Positions 1 to 9,439 of a stretch of DNA of 26,452 nucleotides are shown one piece after another. Made by a program: the position numbers and the translations under genes. Where the stretch lies: assembly GCA_963575745.1 (NCBI GenBank), contig CAUYUJ010003987.1:47501-73952 (forward strand), in the 5' to 3' direction. The stretch's first letter is position 1; each line of letters begins with the position of its first letter. Under the pieces are notes generated by a model. It was not told the origin of the DNA, searched no databases, and saw only the letters and a program-made list of their open reading frames with translations. Origin of the DNA: Prorocentrum cordatum. Taxonomy: Eukaryota; Sar; Dinophyceae; Prorocentrales; Prorocentraceae.

Positions 1-688
1 CGGAACGGACCAAATCTCGGAGCCGTTTTTGGGCCATCTCCAGGCCATCCTGGGGCGTTTCGATTTTGGGTCACCGTGAAGCCATCTCGGCCGACTTGGG
101 GACGCGTGGGGCCGTCCGGAAACCACCTGGGGCCGCCCGGGAACATTTCTGGATCAGATGATCCCGCTGGCACCTCCTGGTCAGACCCCCTCGCTTCCAA
201 ACTGGCCAGACCGGGTACCCAGGACCCCTTGCGTTGTCCTGGAGCCTTTAGCGCCGCCTTCGTGCTGTATTGAGGGCATCTCTTGGGCCATCTTGAAGCC
301 CTCTTCGGCGGAGTCCGTTGTCGGCAACCCCAAAAGACGTGAGCGCAGACACATTGAAAACACCCAAGGGGAATCAGTGACTTTTGCCTCCAGAGTCCAT
401 CTTGCGCCTGTTGGGTGGGCATAATTTCGGTCCCGAGTCCCAGCGTCGCGTGGCATTGGCACGACGTTGCGCGTGTGGGAAAAAGGATTTGACCAGTTCC
501 TTCAAGCCCCTGTAGGGCTCATCCATCCCATTTGCTGAAACTGGTGCTCGCCCTGGCAGACAATCAACAGTATCGCCGCCATCTTCATCGGCATTTGGGA
601 ACCGGTCGTTAGGTTTTGGGCGGTGCTTGCCACGCACATTCTGTCAGTGTGTATGCATAGCGCGCCAGGAAAAGCTCTTCATTCTCAC
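1..688. other. spacer, no gene recognised
   Basis: Mixed-composition DNA with short, overlapping open frames on both strands, none of which gives a recognisable domain. The phrase GCCATCT recurs a few times (near 34, 81 and 292), which suggests old repetitive DNA, but I could not define a unit. No RNA gene or promoter is visible. Confidence 0.5.
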
Positions 689-760
689 GTCCTCGTCCAC
701 GTCGCCGTCCTTGTCCATGTCGTCGTCGTCGTCGTTGTCGTCGTCGTCGTCGTCGTCCAG
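689..760. repeat. imperfect GTC trinucleotide tract
   Basis: The plus strand reads as a run of GTC triplets with scattered substitutions in the first half, becoming almost perfect from about 718. Any frame through it gives homopolymeric Val, Ser or Arg, so the local open frames are artefacts of the repeat. Confidence 0.85.
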
Positions 761-878
761 GATGATGTCGCCCGCTACATGAACGAGATAAACCTGGCCC
801 GCCGCCAGCTGCCGCCGCGCCCACGGGCACTACTTCGAGGGAAGAGGCCAGAAGGGAGAATCCAGGCGGGAGGTGCGA

Positions 879-1050
879 GAGGAGGAGGAGGAGGAGGAGG
901 AGGAGGAGGAGGAGGAGGAGGAGGAGGAGGAGGAGGAGAAAAAGGAGGAGTAGGAGGTGGAGGAGTAGGAGGGAGGAGGAGAGGAGAGGAGGAGGAGGAG
1001 GAGGGGAAGGAAGGGGAGGAGGAGGAGAGGAGGGAGGAGGAGGAGGAGGG
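879..1050. repeat. GGA trinucleotide tract
   Basis: A nearly pure run of GGA covers about 879-940. It then degrades into GGA mixed with GGGA and AGGA up to about 1050. The plus strand is all purine over most of the tract, so it is a mirror-type polypurine sequence that could form triplex DNA. Open frames through it encode only poly-Gly, poly-Glu or poly-Arg, or Pro and Ser runs on the other strand. Confidence 0.9.
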
Positions 1051-1130
1051 AATGAGACGGAGGGACATGAAGATGGGGAGGGTCGAGGATCGAGGCTGCC
1101 TGGCATCATCAGTTGTTATGGGCTTTTAGG

Positions 1131-1186
1131 CTCCTCCTCATCCTCCCTGCCTCCTCCCTCCTCGTTCTCCTCCTCCTCCTTCTCAC
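1131..1186. repeat. imperfect TCC tract
   Basis: This short pyrimidine-rich tract of CTCCT units has opposite strand polarity to the GGA tract that ends about 80 bp upstream. The two could pair as a fold-back. Confidence 0.7.
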
Positions 1187-1394
1187 CCGGACGCTTATGG
1201 AGCCCTCCGGAGATGCCTGGGGACTTCTTGGGATCTCTGGGGACCTCCAGAGATTTCTGCAGGGCGACAGGGTTCAGGCGGGGCCAGGACCAGGGTAGGG
1301 AGCGTTCTGCAACTACCGCGGCGTCCGATACGTTCTCCAGAACCGCCAGATCTCAGAGATCCCCACCTTATGCTGGTCCGATTTCGCCCCCGTC
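1187..1394. other. spacer with an 8-bp-arm inverted repeat
   Basis: No gene is seen. Positions 1233-1254 form a perfect inverted repeat (ATCTCTGG, loop GGACCT, CCAGAGAT), set among repeated GGGGAC/GGAGAT phrases at 1208-1254. Its role is unknown and it could be chance in a repetitive sequence. Confidence 0.5.
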
Positions 1395-1681
1395 CTTCTC
1401 CTCCTCCTCCTCCTCCTCCTCCTCCTCCTCCTCCTCCTCCTCCTCCTCCTCTTCCTCCTCCTCCTCCTCCTCCTCCTCCTCCTCCTCCTCCCCTCTCGAT
1501 CGCTCCTCTCCTGCTCCCTCCGCCTCCTCCTCCTTCTCCTGCTCCTCCTTTTCCTTCTCTCTTCTCCTCCCTCTGCCCTTCTCCTCTCGTCCTCCTCGTC
1601 CTCCTCGTTCTCGTCGTCGTCGTCGTCCTCCTCCTCCTCCTCCTCCTCCTCCTTCCCCTCATCCCTCCTGTTCCTCCTCGT
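1395..1681. repeat. long TCC tract, partly with GTC
   Basis: An almost perfect TCC run covers about 1395-1490. An imperfect pyrimidine-rich continuation of TCC, CTTCTC and GTC units reaches about 1681. It is the largest pyrimidine tract in this part of the window. Long open frames across it in several phases (poly-Ser, poly-Pro, poly-Arg) are repeat artefacts. Confidence 0.9.
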
Positions 1682-2156
1682 GGCACGAGCACGGAGTGCA
1701 GAGAAGGGTCGCGGAGGTGGAGTAGAAGGCGGCGGGAGCAAGGAAGCGCGGAGCCCGCTCGGGCACCTATCGCTCGCTTTCTCTCGAAGATGACGACGCG
1801 GCGACGTCGTCTCGTCGGAGATCTTCGTCGTCGGCGGCGTTGTTGTGGGAGGTGGATGGGAGTGTTGCGGAGGAGCAGGAGGAGGAGGAGGAGGAGGAGG
1901 ACGTCGATGATGTTCCTATTGATGATGTTTGTGTGAGGATGATGGTGCTGGTGTTGATGATGACGAGATGGTGATGCAGACGAGGAGGAGGATGAGGAGG
2001 AGGAGTATGAGGAGGAGGGGGACTTACCTTTCGCTCCCCTCTCACCTCCTTGATGGGGGCGAGCATGGGGGATTGGCCCATGGGTGCACAATCGACCCCC
2101 ATTCCCATACACAACTGATTTGGGCTTGGGTAACCCTCCCCGCCCAGAGACGTGTA
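1682..2156. repeat. spacer with short GGA and GAT patches
   Basis: Mixed DNA contains GGA patches at about 1868-1900 and 1980-2021, and a GATGATG patch at about 1906-1975. The remainder (1682-1867 and 2022-2156) has no recognisable gene. The patches look like outliers of the large GGA and GAT tracts that follow. Confidence 0.6.
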
Positions 2157-2616
2157 GGAGGAATTACGAGAGGCCTTGGAAGAGGAGGAGGAGGAGAAGG
2201 AGCAGGAGGAGGAGGAGGAGAAGGAGGAGGATAAGGAGGAGGGAGGAGGCGGAGGATGCGGAGGAGGAATATGAGGAGGAGGAGGACGAGGAGGAGGAGG
2301 ACGAGAAGGAGGAGGAGGAGGAGGAGGAGGAGGTGAAGGAGGAGGAGGAGGAGGAGGAGGAGAAGAAAGGGAGGAGGACGAGGAGGAGGTGGAGGACGGC
2401 CAGGAGAGAGGGTAAAGGAAGAGGGAGGAGGAGAGAGAAGGACAAGTAGGAGGAAGAAGACGAGGAGGAGGAGGAGGGGGAGGAGGAGCAGGAGGAGGAG
2501 GAGGAGGAGGAGGAGGAGGGAGCTGGAGATGAGCGATCGGGAGGGGATGAGGCGGAGGAGGAGGAGGCTGCGGAGGAGAAGGAGGAGGATGTGGAGGTGA
2601 AGGTATAGGCGGCTGA
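2157..2616. repeat. imperfect GGA tract (~460 bp)
   Basis: A polypurine tract of GGA interrupted by GAA, GGAT, AAGG and GAC. Apparent proteins of poly-Glu/Arg on the plus strand, or poly-Leu/Ser on the minus strand, follow from the triplet period. Homogeneity is lower than in the tract at 879, suggesting greater age. Confidence 0.9.
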
Positions 2617-2626
2617 GGAGGACGAA

Positions 2627-3279
2627 TTGCATGACGATGATAATGAAATCGATGATGATGGGTATTATTATGATGATGCTGATGATGATTATGCAGCTGA
2701 TGATGATGACGATGATGATGCGGACGCTGACGATGCTGATGGTGATGATGAGGATGATTATGATACTGATGATGATGATGCTGATGCTAATGATGATTAT
2801 GATGAAGATGACGGTGGTGTTGGAGATGACGATAGTAAGGATCGGTGGTGATGACGTCGATAATGATGAAGGTGGTGATGATGAAGATGCAGCTGATGGT
2901 GATGCTGCTGATACTGGTGATGATGATGCTGACGGGGGTTGTGGCGATGATAATAAAAATGATGGGTGGTGATGATGTTGATTATGATGGTAATGGTTGT
3001 GATGTTGATGATGCTGAAGACGACGCCGATGCTGCTGCTGATGATGATGCCGACGATTATGCTGATGACGGCGATGGTGTTGATGATTATGATGATGAGT
3101 ATGCTGATGGTGATGCTGATGACGAGGATGATCATGATGATGATTATGCTGATGACGACGATGATGATGCTGCTTATGATGATGCTGACGATGGTGCTGC
3201 TTTATGCTGAGGTTGATGATGCTGATGATGCTGCGGATGATGATGTTGATGATGACGTTGCTGATGATGATGATGATGC

Positions 3280-3313
<34 letters not shown>

Positions 3314-3333
3314 AATGATGGTGACGATGATCA
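2627..3333. repeat. imperfect GAT trinucleotide tract (~700 bp)
   Basis: A dense run of GAT with GAC, GCT, GTT and TAT substitutions. It begins within about 10 bp of the end of the preceding GGA tract. Depending on phase it reads as poly-Asp, poly-Met or poly-Ile/His on the two strands. That all three phases stay open for hundreds of bases is expected for this repeat and is not evidence of a gene. Confidence 0.92.
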
Positions 3334-3369
3334 GGCGGAGGAGGGGGAGGCGGAGGAGGAGGAGGAAGG
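3334..3369. repeat. short GGA tract capping the GAT tract
   Basis: GGAGG units follow the GAT tract directly, so the GAT block is flanked on both sides by GGA, as at 4154-4696. Confidence 0.7.
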
Positions 3370-3687
3370 GCGAGGACCAGTGTAAACCGAAGGTGCATCT
3401 ACGAAGTTGGAATAGACTCTCCCTCCAAAGTACCTCCCCTGAGGTTCCTGCAATAGTCTGTTGTCATCGCGGGGCGTGGCCCATTAGAAGACAACCCTCC
3501 GATCTTCAACGGTTCCAACGCACCGTCCTTGGGACTTCAACGCTGTGGATCAACGTGAGTGTTGCGCTCCGACAGTCCTACATCGCTTCAGCAAGCAATT
3601 CCTGGAACTTCAACACAACAAACCGACGTGACCATTGCGTCTTGCCAATATTTAAACCGTGCCAGGCCACTACTCCTGGGACTTCGG
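3370..3687. repeat. spacer with faint 73-74-bp repeats
   Basis: No gene is seen. The phrase GGRACTTC recurs at 3531, 3604 and 3678, spaced 73 and 74 bp. Flanking bases match only moderately (for example ACGTGA and TTGCG at similar offsets). This may be a very old tandem repeat running into the better-preserved ~83-bp array. Confidence 0.4.
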
Positions 3688-4086
3688 CCAGACGAATCCT
3701 TCACGGTGGCGCACGTTCGAGACGAATGCGCGTGGCGCTAAGGAGAGATACACATTCTGAAGCGGAACCGCCCTCCATCGTTGGATGTGTTGCAAGCTTT
3801 CAAGGCGAAAGTGCGCGGCTCTAAGGCGAGAGCACCTCATTTTGAAAAAGCACGAGCCCTCCATCCGTGAAACTGTTGCAACCTTTTAAGGCGAATGTGC
3901 GTCGTGCTGATGCGGGAACACCATTTTGGAAAGGACCTGCCCTCCATCCGTGCAACTGTTGCCACCTTTTAAGACGAATGTGCGCGGCCGTAAGGCGAGA
4001 GTCACCTCTTGAAGATCACCCGCCCTCCATCCGTGAACGCGTTGCAACTGTCAAGCTTCAGGATCACACATGGCGAAGAAGTCTCA
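3688..4086. repeat. degenerate ~83-bp tandem array, copy 1
   Basis: The anchor CCCTCCATC recurs at 3771, 3857, 3940 and 4023, so spacings are 86, 83 and 83 bp. Within each unit the order is the same: CCCTCCATCCGTG, then GTTGCAA, then AAGGCGAATGTGCGCGG, then TAAGGCGAGAG, then a CACC..TTTT..GAA stretch. A partial unit precedes the first anchor (GACGAATGCGCGTGGC at 3721). The same unit reappears at 5600-5826. The units carry substitutions and indels and have no shared reading frame, so this is a noncoding minisatellite or the body of an unknown element. Confidence 0.75.
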
Positions 4087-4153
4087 GACGAAACGCCCAG
4101 CACACCCTGCGGACACGTTTGCGGGCGCGACGGGGAGGAGTTAGTTCTACGGA
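4087..4153. repeat. boundary sequence shared with 5827-5896
   Basis: Immediately after the 83-bp array is a segment beginning GACGAAACGC and passing through CGGACACG, GCGG and GACGGGG to TACGGAAG. It aligns in the same order with 5827-5896 downstream of the second array. Both copies then enter GTGGAGGAGG or ATGGAGGAGG and a GGA tract. This marks a real, repeated right-hand boundary. Confidence 0.6.
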
Positions 4154-4238
4154 AGAGGGGTGGAGGAGGAGGAGGGTGGAGGATGAGGATGATGTTGATG
4201 TTGACGTTGTTGATGATGATGGTGATGATGATGATGCC

Positions 4239-4296
<58 letters not shown>

Positions 4297-4375
4297 CTGA
4301 TGATGATGATGATGATGACGATGATGATGATGATGATGCTGATGCTGATGATGATGATGATGATTATGATGATGG

Positions 4376-4436
<61 letters not shown>

Positions 4437-4696
4437 GGTGGTGGCGATGGCGATGATGATGATGCTCATGCTGATAATGATGATGATGCTGATGCTGATG
4501 ATGATGGATGATGATAGATCATGATGATGATGCTTATGATGATGCTGGTGATGCTGATGCTGATGATGACGATGATGGATGATTATGGTGATGGTGCTGA
4601 TGATGATGTTGATGATGACGTTGCTGCTGATGATGATGATGATGATGAGGAGGAGGAGGAGGAGGAGGAGGAGGAGGAGCTGGAGGAGCTGGAGGA
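4154..4696. repeat. compound GGA-GAT-GGA microsatellite
   Basis: A short GGA tract (about 4154-4182) passes directly into a long GAT tract (about 4183-4648), which passes into GGA again (about 4648-4696). The GAT part is purer than the one at 2627, with an ATGATG run at about 4240-4295 and a GGT patch at about 4420-4442. Poly-Asp, poly-Met and poly-Ile frames here are repeat artefacts. Confidence 0.92.
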
Positions 4697-4875
4697 GTGA
4701 ACCCAGGATGCATCTGCGATGCCTGCAGTGCACTCTCCCGTTCCAGGGCCCCTCCTCAAAGAGGTCCCTGCGAGTGTTCGTCTCCCCTGCGGGAGGCGCC
4801 CCCTTGTTGAGAGCGACGAGCGCCCGCCAGGCCCGCCAACCCTGTGGGACCCCGCCTTCCCGTTCTCGAAGGATT
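4697..4875. other. spacer, no gene recognised
   Basis: GC-rich mixed DNA between the compound microsatellite and the GCAATCC repeat. No domain, RNA or clear repeat is seen. Confidence 0.4.
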
Positions 4876-4961
4876 GCAATCCTTTTTTTTGCAATCCTTT
4901 TTTTGCAATCCTGGGTTGTTTTGCAATCCTTCGGTTGTTTTGCAATCCTTCGGTGCAATCC
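4876..4961. repeat. GCAATCC short tandem repeat
   Basis: Six copies of GCAATCC begin at 4876, 4891, 4905, 4923, 4942 and 4955. Spacers of 6-12 bp are mostly T runs or TTCGGTTGTTTT, so the unit length varies from 13 to 19 bp. The variable T runs look like slippage. Confidence 0.85.
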
Positions 4962-5083
4962 GAGGATCCCCCCCATCGCAGGTAGGCAAAGAAGTGAACG
5001 ACCTCATAGGAAGGTGCGCTGGACCTCGCCGCGTGCGTCGAGCTAGGCGCAGCATTTCAACGTTCGATCGGAGGTCCGCCTGC

Positions 5084-5271
5084 ACCCATCGGTCGTTGAA
5101 AGTAGGTATTTTTGGATTCCCAGATTCCAATCTCCTTTCAGCGCCTTCCTACTTCAAGGGTCGAGTCGTTTTCCCTCTTCCTTCCTCGTCAGGAGGCGTG
5201 CGGAAACCCAATCTATTTCCAGCGCCTTCCTACTCCATGTTTCTACCTTCTTCTTCTTCCGACCGATGGGT
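5084..5271. repeat. 188-bp segment bounded by 12-bp inverted repeats
   Basis: ACCCATCGGTCG at 5084-5095 is the exact reverse complement of CGACCGATGGGT at 5260-5271. Inside lie direct repeats: CAGCGCCTTCCTACT at 5139-5153 and again at 5220-5234, an 81-bp offset, each preceded by CCAATCT. The arrangement resembles a small MITE-like element, but no target-site duplication is evident and no ORF lies inside. Confidence 0.5.
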
Positions 5272-5599
5272 ACAAGCGTCGCACATGCACGGAGGACCAG
5301 CTTGCGGAACTCTTTTGATGAAGGCGCAGAGGCGAAATCGTAGGATGCTGAGGGTCTCAGAGTCGAGAGGGTGTCCAGCGATCGCCCCGATGTTTGGAGA
5401 AGCAGCCCTCCGGCCTCCGGCCACTCTTTGCAAGGATCGGGCCTCCTCCGTCCGTGTCATGACATGTGCGGACGTCTCAAGCGGTGCCCCACTTGGAAAA
5501 GGAGCTGCGCACAATCCGTTCAAAATTGGCACACTGTGGAATGTTGGGGCATCTAAGTGAAAACCTGCGTAGTGGGAGAGCCACGTTTTGAAGGTGAGC
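5272..5599. other. spacer, no gene recognised
   Basis: Mixed DNA. The segment 5420-5560 contains phrases loosely like the ~83-bp unit (CTCCGTCCGTG, then GGACGTCTCAAG and CCCCACTTGGAAAAGG), so the second array may start here in a more decayed form. No coding sequence is supported. Confidence 0.4.
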
Positions 5600-5826
5600 C
5601 AGCCTCCATCTTTGTAGTTGTTGAAAGCTTTGATGGCGAATGCGCGCGGCGCTAAGGCGAGAACCCCATTAAGAAAACGACCAGCACCCCATCCCTTTTG
5701 CAATCGTTTGAGAAGACTCATGTTCGTGCGTGCCAGTAAGGCGAGAGCCCCATGTAGGAAGCCACAGGCCCTCCATCCTTGTGATGGTTTTCTAGTTTCA
5801 GGGGCGTCGATGTTTGCGGACGTGCT
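5600..5826. repeat. degenerate ~83-bp tandem array, copy 2
   Basis: The anchor CCTCCATC (degenerate in the middle copy) falls at 5603, about 5687 and 5769, so spacings are about 84 and 82 bp. Between anchors the units carry GGCGAATGCGCGCGGCGCTAAG, or its variant with GCCAGTAAGGCGAGAG, then CCCCAT and a GAA stretch. This matches the units at 3688-4086 in sequence and order, so the two arrays belong to one family. Confidence 0.72.
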
Positions 5827-5896
5827 AGACGAAACGCGCATACCGGACCACGGACACGGTCCGCGGTGAGACGGGGGATTATTCGTAACGAAAGCG
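5827..5896. repeat. boundary sequence shared with 4087-4153
   Basis: It starts with GACGAAACGC directly after the second ~83-bp array and ends with AACGAAAGCGGATGG before a GGA tract. It also contains ACGGACACGGTCCGCGGT, which holds a short palindrome (GGACACGGTCC). It is the second copy of the boundary described at 4087. Confidence 0.6.
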
Positions 5897-6047
5897 GATG
5901 GAGGAGGAGGAGGAGGTGGAGGATGAGGAAGGGGAGGAGGGGGAGGAGGGGGAAGAGGATGAGGAGGAGGAGGAGGAGGAGGAGGAGGAGGAGGAAGAGG
6001 AGGCCGAGGAGGAGGAAAAAGGATGTAGGAGGAGGAGGAGGAGGAAG
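5897..6047. repeat. GGA trinucleotide tract
   Basis: An imperfect GGA polypurine tract directly after the boundary sequence. It faces a TCC tract of opposite polarity starting about 160 bp downstream. Confidence 0.9.
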
Positions 6048-6207
6048 AGGCTCTGCGTCCCCCTCCCCTCCTTGGTGCCCGCGCGCAGAGCGACGGGCCA
6101 CTCTCGTTCACGTCCTTTGTCGACTGGTGGGACCAGGCCACGCGCCAGCCCCGCGGGGGAGGAGTCTGAGCGTCGTCGTCGCTGCCGCCGCCGCGTTTCG
6201 TTCTTCC
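6048..6207. other. 160-bp spacer between GGA and TCC arms
   Basis: GC-rich spacer with no gene. It would be the loop if the flanking GGA and TCC tracts folded back on each other. Confidence 0.5.
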
Positions 6208-6625
6208 TCTCCCTCCTCCCTCCTCCTCCTCCTCCTCCTCCTCCTCCTCCTCCTCCTCCTCCCTCCTCCCTCCTCCTTCCCCCCGTCCTCCTCCTCGTCC
6301 TCCTCCTCCTCCTTCTCCTCATCTTCCTCCCCGTCCTCCTCGCTCTTTTCCTCCTCCTCCTCCGCGTCCTCCTCCCCATCATCCTAGTCCTTTTCCTCAT
6401 CGTCGTACTCCTCCTCCGCCTCCTCCTCGTCCTCCTCCTCCTCCTCCTCTTCCTCCTCCTCCTCCTCCTTCTCATCGTCCTCCTCCCTTTCCTCTTCTTC
6501 CTCCCCTTCTTCTCTTCCTCCTCATCGACTTCTGTGAGTGCCAGGAAACTCAGAGGAAACGCTTCCCCGTCTTCATCCGTCTCCTCCCCGTCCTCCGTGC
6601 TCCTCCTTCATCTCTCTCCTCCTTG
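6208..6625. repeat. TCC trinucleotide tract
   Basis: A TCC run, purest at about 6222-6261, continues imperfectly with CTCGTCC and CTTCTC units to about 6530. Weaker TCC patches reach 6625, separated by a short unique patch at 6531-6570. Poly-Ser, poly-Leu and poly-Pro frames here are repeat artefacts. Confidence 0.88.
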
Positions 6626-7075
6626 AGCGGCCTCTTGGACTCGGGTGGCGCACGATCTTTTCACGACAAGGACCCAAATCATCGCCATGAACACGTGTGG
6701 CGATGGAGGCCTGAACAGGTGATCGTTTCCCCGCCTCAGTGCGTGAGGCTGAGTACATATTGCTTGCCTGCCTCGACCTTTTTGCACCGCGTCGCTTTCC
6801 ACGGGCATGAGAAAACAGCCAAAGGAGGCGGCAGTGGGGTCTGCCCAGCCCGCGCGCAAGGCCGTCTACGAGAGCCTCTACACGCCAGGTGGCAGAACGC
6901 ACAAACCTGGCGCCCCACCCATGGCTGGTCTCGAGCGCTGTGCGGAGCGGCTGATGACCAAGCTCGGCCCCTCGAACATGCGGACGAGGAGGGGAGCGGC
7001 GAGACGACGAGGACGAGGACGTGAAGGAGCTGGCGAAACACACGGTTGGGGGGTGGAACACGATCCCTTGTGACC
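6626..7075. other. spacer, no gene recognised
   Basis: Mixed DNA with a GACGAGGA-type patch at about 6981-7025. Several frames stay open for 80-220 codons because stops are rare in GC-rich DNA, but none shows a conserved domain, a plausible start context or a consistent composition. Confidence 0.45.
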
Positions 7076-7166
7076 GCAGGAGGAGGAGGAGGAGGAGGAG
7101 GAAGAGGAGGAGGAGGAGCAGGAGAAGGAGATGGAGGAGGAGGGGGAGGAGGAGGAGGAACGAGGA
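7076..7166. repeat. GGA trinucleotide tract
   Basis: Begins sharply after GACCGCAG and is purest at about 7079-7102. It is then interrupted by GAA and GCA to about 7166. Confidence 0.88.
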
Positions 7167-7548
7167 TGTGTAGAGCAAGATCACAGCACTCACGGTGACT
7201 TGGTGGGAAGACATGGTGTGTGCTTGGGCCAACAAAGACTGAAGGCCATGCAGGCTCGTTCACCACACCCCATTCCCACCGATTCTGCTCAGTTTGGCCG
7301 CTCGTTCGAGGTTTCATGTGCCCTTCCGTTCCAGCACCCTCTCAGCTTGCTCGGTCTCCCCGCTCGTGCCAGTTTAGTCAGGCCCGTGCGGCGCAAGTGC
7401 GAGTAGACGCGCAGGTGCAGATGATATCCGCGGACAGCTGCTCTGAGTGCTAGCTGCTGTGCTCGGCTACATGTTGTCCATCTAGCTAGCCGTGTTGTGC
7501 AGAGCCGAGTGTGCAACAGGGCAAGGCAGAGAACGGGAACAGCGGTTG
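7167..7548. other. spacer, no gene recognised
   Basis: Mixed DNA, GC-rich toward the right. No domain, RNA gene or repeat unit is recognised. Confidence 0.4.
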
Positions 7549-7590
7549 CAGAGGAGGAGGAGGAGGAGGAGGAGGAGGAGGAGGAGGAAG
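7549..7590. repeat. GGA trinucleotide tract
   Basis: A short, nearly pure GGA run of about 14 triplets. Confidence 0.9.
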
Positions 7591-7929
7591 AGTAGGGGGG
7601 GAGGGGGCTCGCTCAGCTCCAGGGGTCGTTTTCGGGCCCTGGGATCGTCAAAAACGGATCCGTTCGGAATTATTGCACCAGATGGCACCCCTGAAGGGGT
7701 TTGGGAACCGATTTTGAAAAGATTTGCCCTTATTCTTCCTTCTTGACCGATTTTCGCGAGGCTCTCCAGGTCAGACCGCGTGACCGCCTTCAAGTAGCAT
7801 CGTCTTTTCGCTCCGCCGTTTGATGATCCTCTGAACGTGTGTTGGCCAAATGTGAGTGTGTGCCCAGTCGCTGGCCCCCAGCGAGATTGGCCCCCGCGCC
7901 GGGGTGTAACAAATGTGCCCGCTCCGAGT
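7591..7929. other. spacer, no gene recognised
   Basis: Mixed DNA between a GGA tract and a TCC-rich tract. A G-run (GGGGGGGAGGGGG) follows the GGA tract directly. No coding feature is supported. Confidence 0.4.
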
Positions 7930-8065
7930 CCGCCTCCGCCCGTTCCTGTTCCTCTTCCCACGATTCCTCCTCAACCCTCCTCTTTCTCCTGCTTCCCCCT
8001 CCTCCGCTCCATCCTAGTTATCCTCGTCCTCTTTTTCCTTCTCCTCCCCCCTCTTCATTCGAACA
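7930..8065. repeat. imperfect TCC/CCT-rich tract
   Basis: Pyrimidine-rich DNA of CTCC, TTCC and CTTCC units, much more decayed than the other TCC tracts. Polarity is opposite to the GGA tract at 7549. Confidence 0.65.
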
Positions 8066-9439
8066 GGAGCACGGATGCGCGCCCGCTGCCGTCTTGGCTT
8101 ACAGCGTGCACGCGGACTAACTCGCATTGAAGGGAAAAAGACATACGGTTTGCTATTTCTTGCGCTACCATCGCCGCAGTGTCTTCTACCTTTGACCCAT
8201 GGCAGTTGCAATCCTAGTTGGTCGTGTAGTGGAGCTGGGAACGATCCGGGCTGGCGATCCACGGGGCTGCGCATAGTGCGATGCGGACGCACATTTGCAC
8301 TTTTGCCCAGTTCCTCAACGCTAGCACCCTCCGTCCCCTGAACAGTTTGTTCTTATGCTTGTTTTGCGAGCCTTCGGGTAATTTGCCTTGGACGCTCGCA
8401 GGCTACGATGAGGATTTTGTTGGACCGTGTAAGACGTGTAAAAGTCTAGCCGTGAGGGCAAAACGCAGCTGCAGGCTACTAGGTCATGATAGACACGCGC
8501 CCACGGGAACGCCACGACGTCTCCTATGACCCATCGCACCCCGCAAGTACTTGCCGTAACTCCGCGTCGAGCATGACGGCGAGGCTCCTCCCTGGGCCAG
8601 TACCGTGCTTCGTGATGTGTGCGGATGTGCTGGTTGTCCTGTATACAAGCACGTCGCGCCATTCGAATGGAACACTGAATATTAATGCACAATGTTCACC
8701 GTCCTTGGTTTCGACCAAAGTAGTTGGTACTACTTCGGCTGCCACGTGCTTCAACATGGTGTTCGTCCCCGCGCAGGCCCGAGCCCCAAGGCGATTCCGC
8801 AGCTTTGATCGTGGTGGGGTATTATCGAGGAGGGTCTCTGTCTTGGCGCTGGGGCGGCAGCAAACTACTTATCATCAGCCTGATGTCGCCGATGCGTTTT
8901 CTTGTCTGGAGTGTGGACCGCAGCCCGCCACTCGCGCATCCGGCGAGCGCTGCAGACACCACGTCCAGATGCAGCCCGCACGGTGGCTACGCCACGACCG
9001 TTGCTCACTTGGGTCCGTTATTTCATCCGTCCCCTTTCACCAGCCCGGAAACTGTGAGCTGCTGTGCTTTATCTTCTTCGGCGATACCTCACCACCAGCT
9101 ACGCCGATTCTCTCCCAGGATCAAGCGTCCAGGCATGCCGCCGGCACCTCCTGTCGTGCCACGTGTTGTCTGGAAACTTTGTCACGCATACACACACCCT
9201 ACACCAAGAAACAGTGAACTGGCCCAGCTTCCGTGCTACACCGCGCGCGGGCGTGGCCACGACCATTTGTCAGCTGTACAACTGGCGCGCCGCCCGCTCA
9301 TTTATTCAACGCGTTAGCTATGTTGAATACGATTGACAGGCAGTCGGGTCAGAGCTCCACCATTCATTTGACAACAAGACTTGTTGCCCCTCGCTATGGT
9401 GCATGCTGTGCGCCCTGGCGCTCGGACGCACGATGCATA

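Noticed and set aside
879-2632. Open frames up to about 300 codons through GGA/TCC tracts
   Set aside because: They encode only Gly, Glu, Arg, Ser, Pro or Leu runs and overlap in opposite phases. They are microsatellite artefacts.
2627-4650. Long poly-Asp, poly-Met and poly-Ile open frames in the GAT tracts
   Set aside because: All three phases on both strands stay open because the repeat lacks stop triplets. There is no unique domain, and the frames end where the repeat ends.
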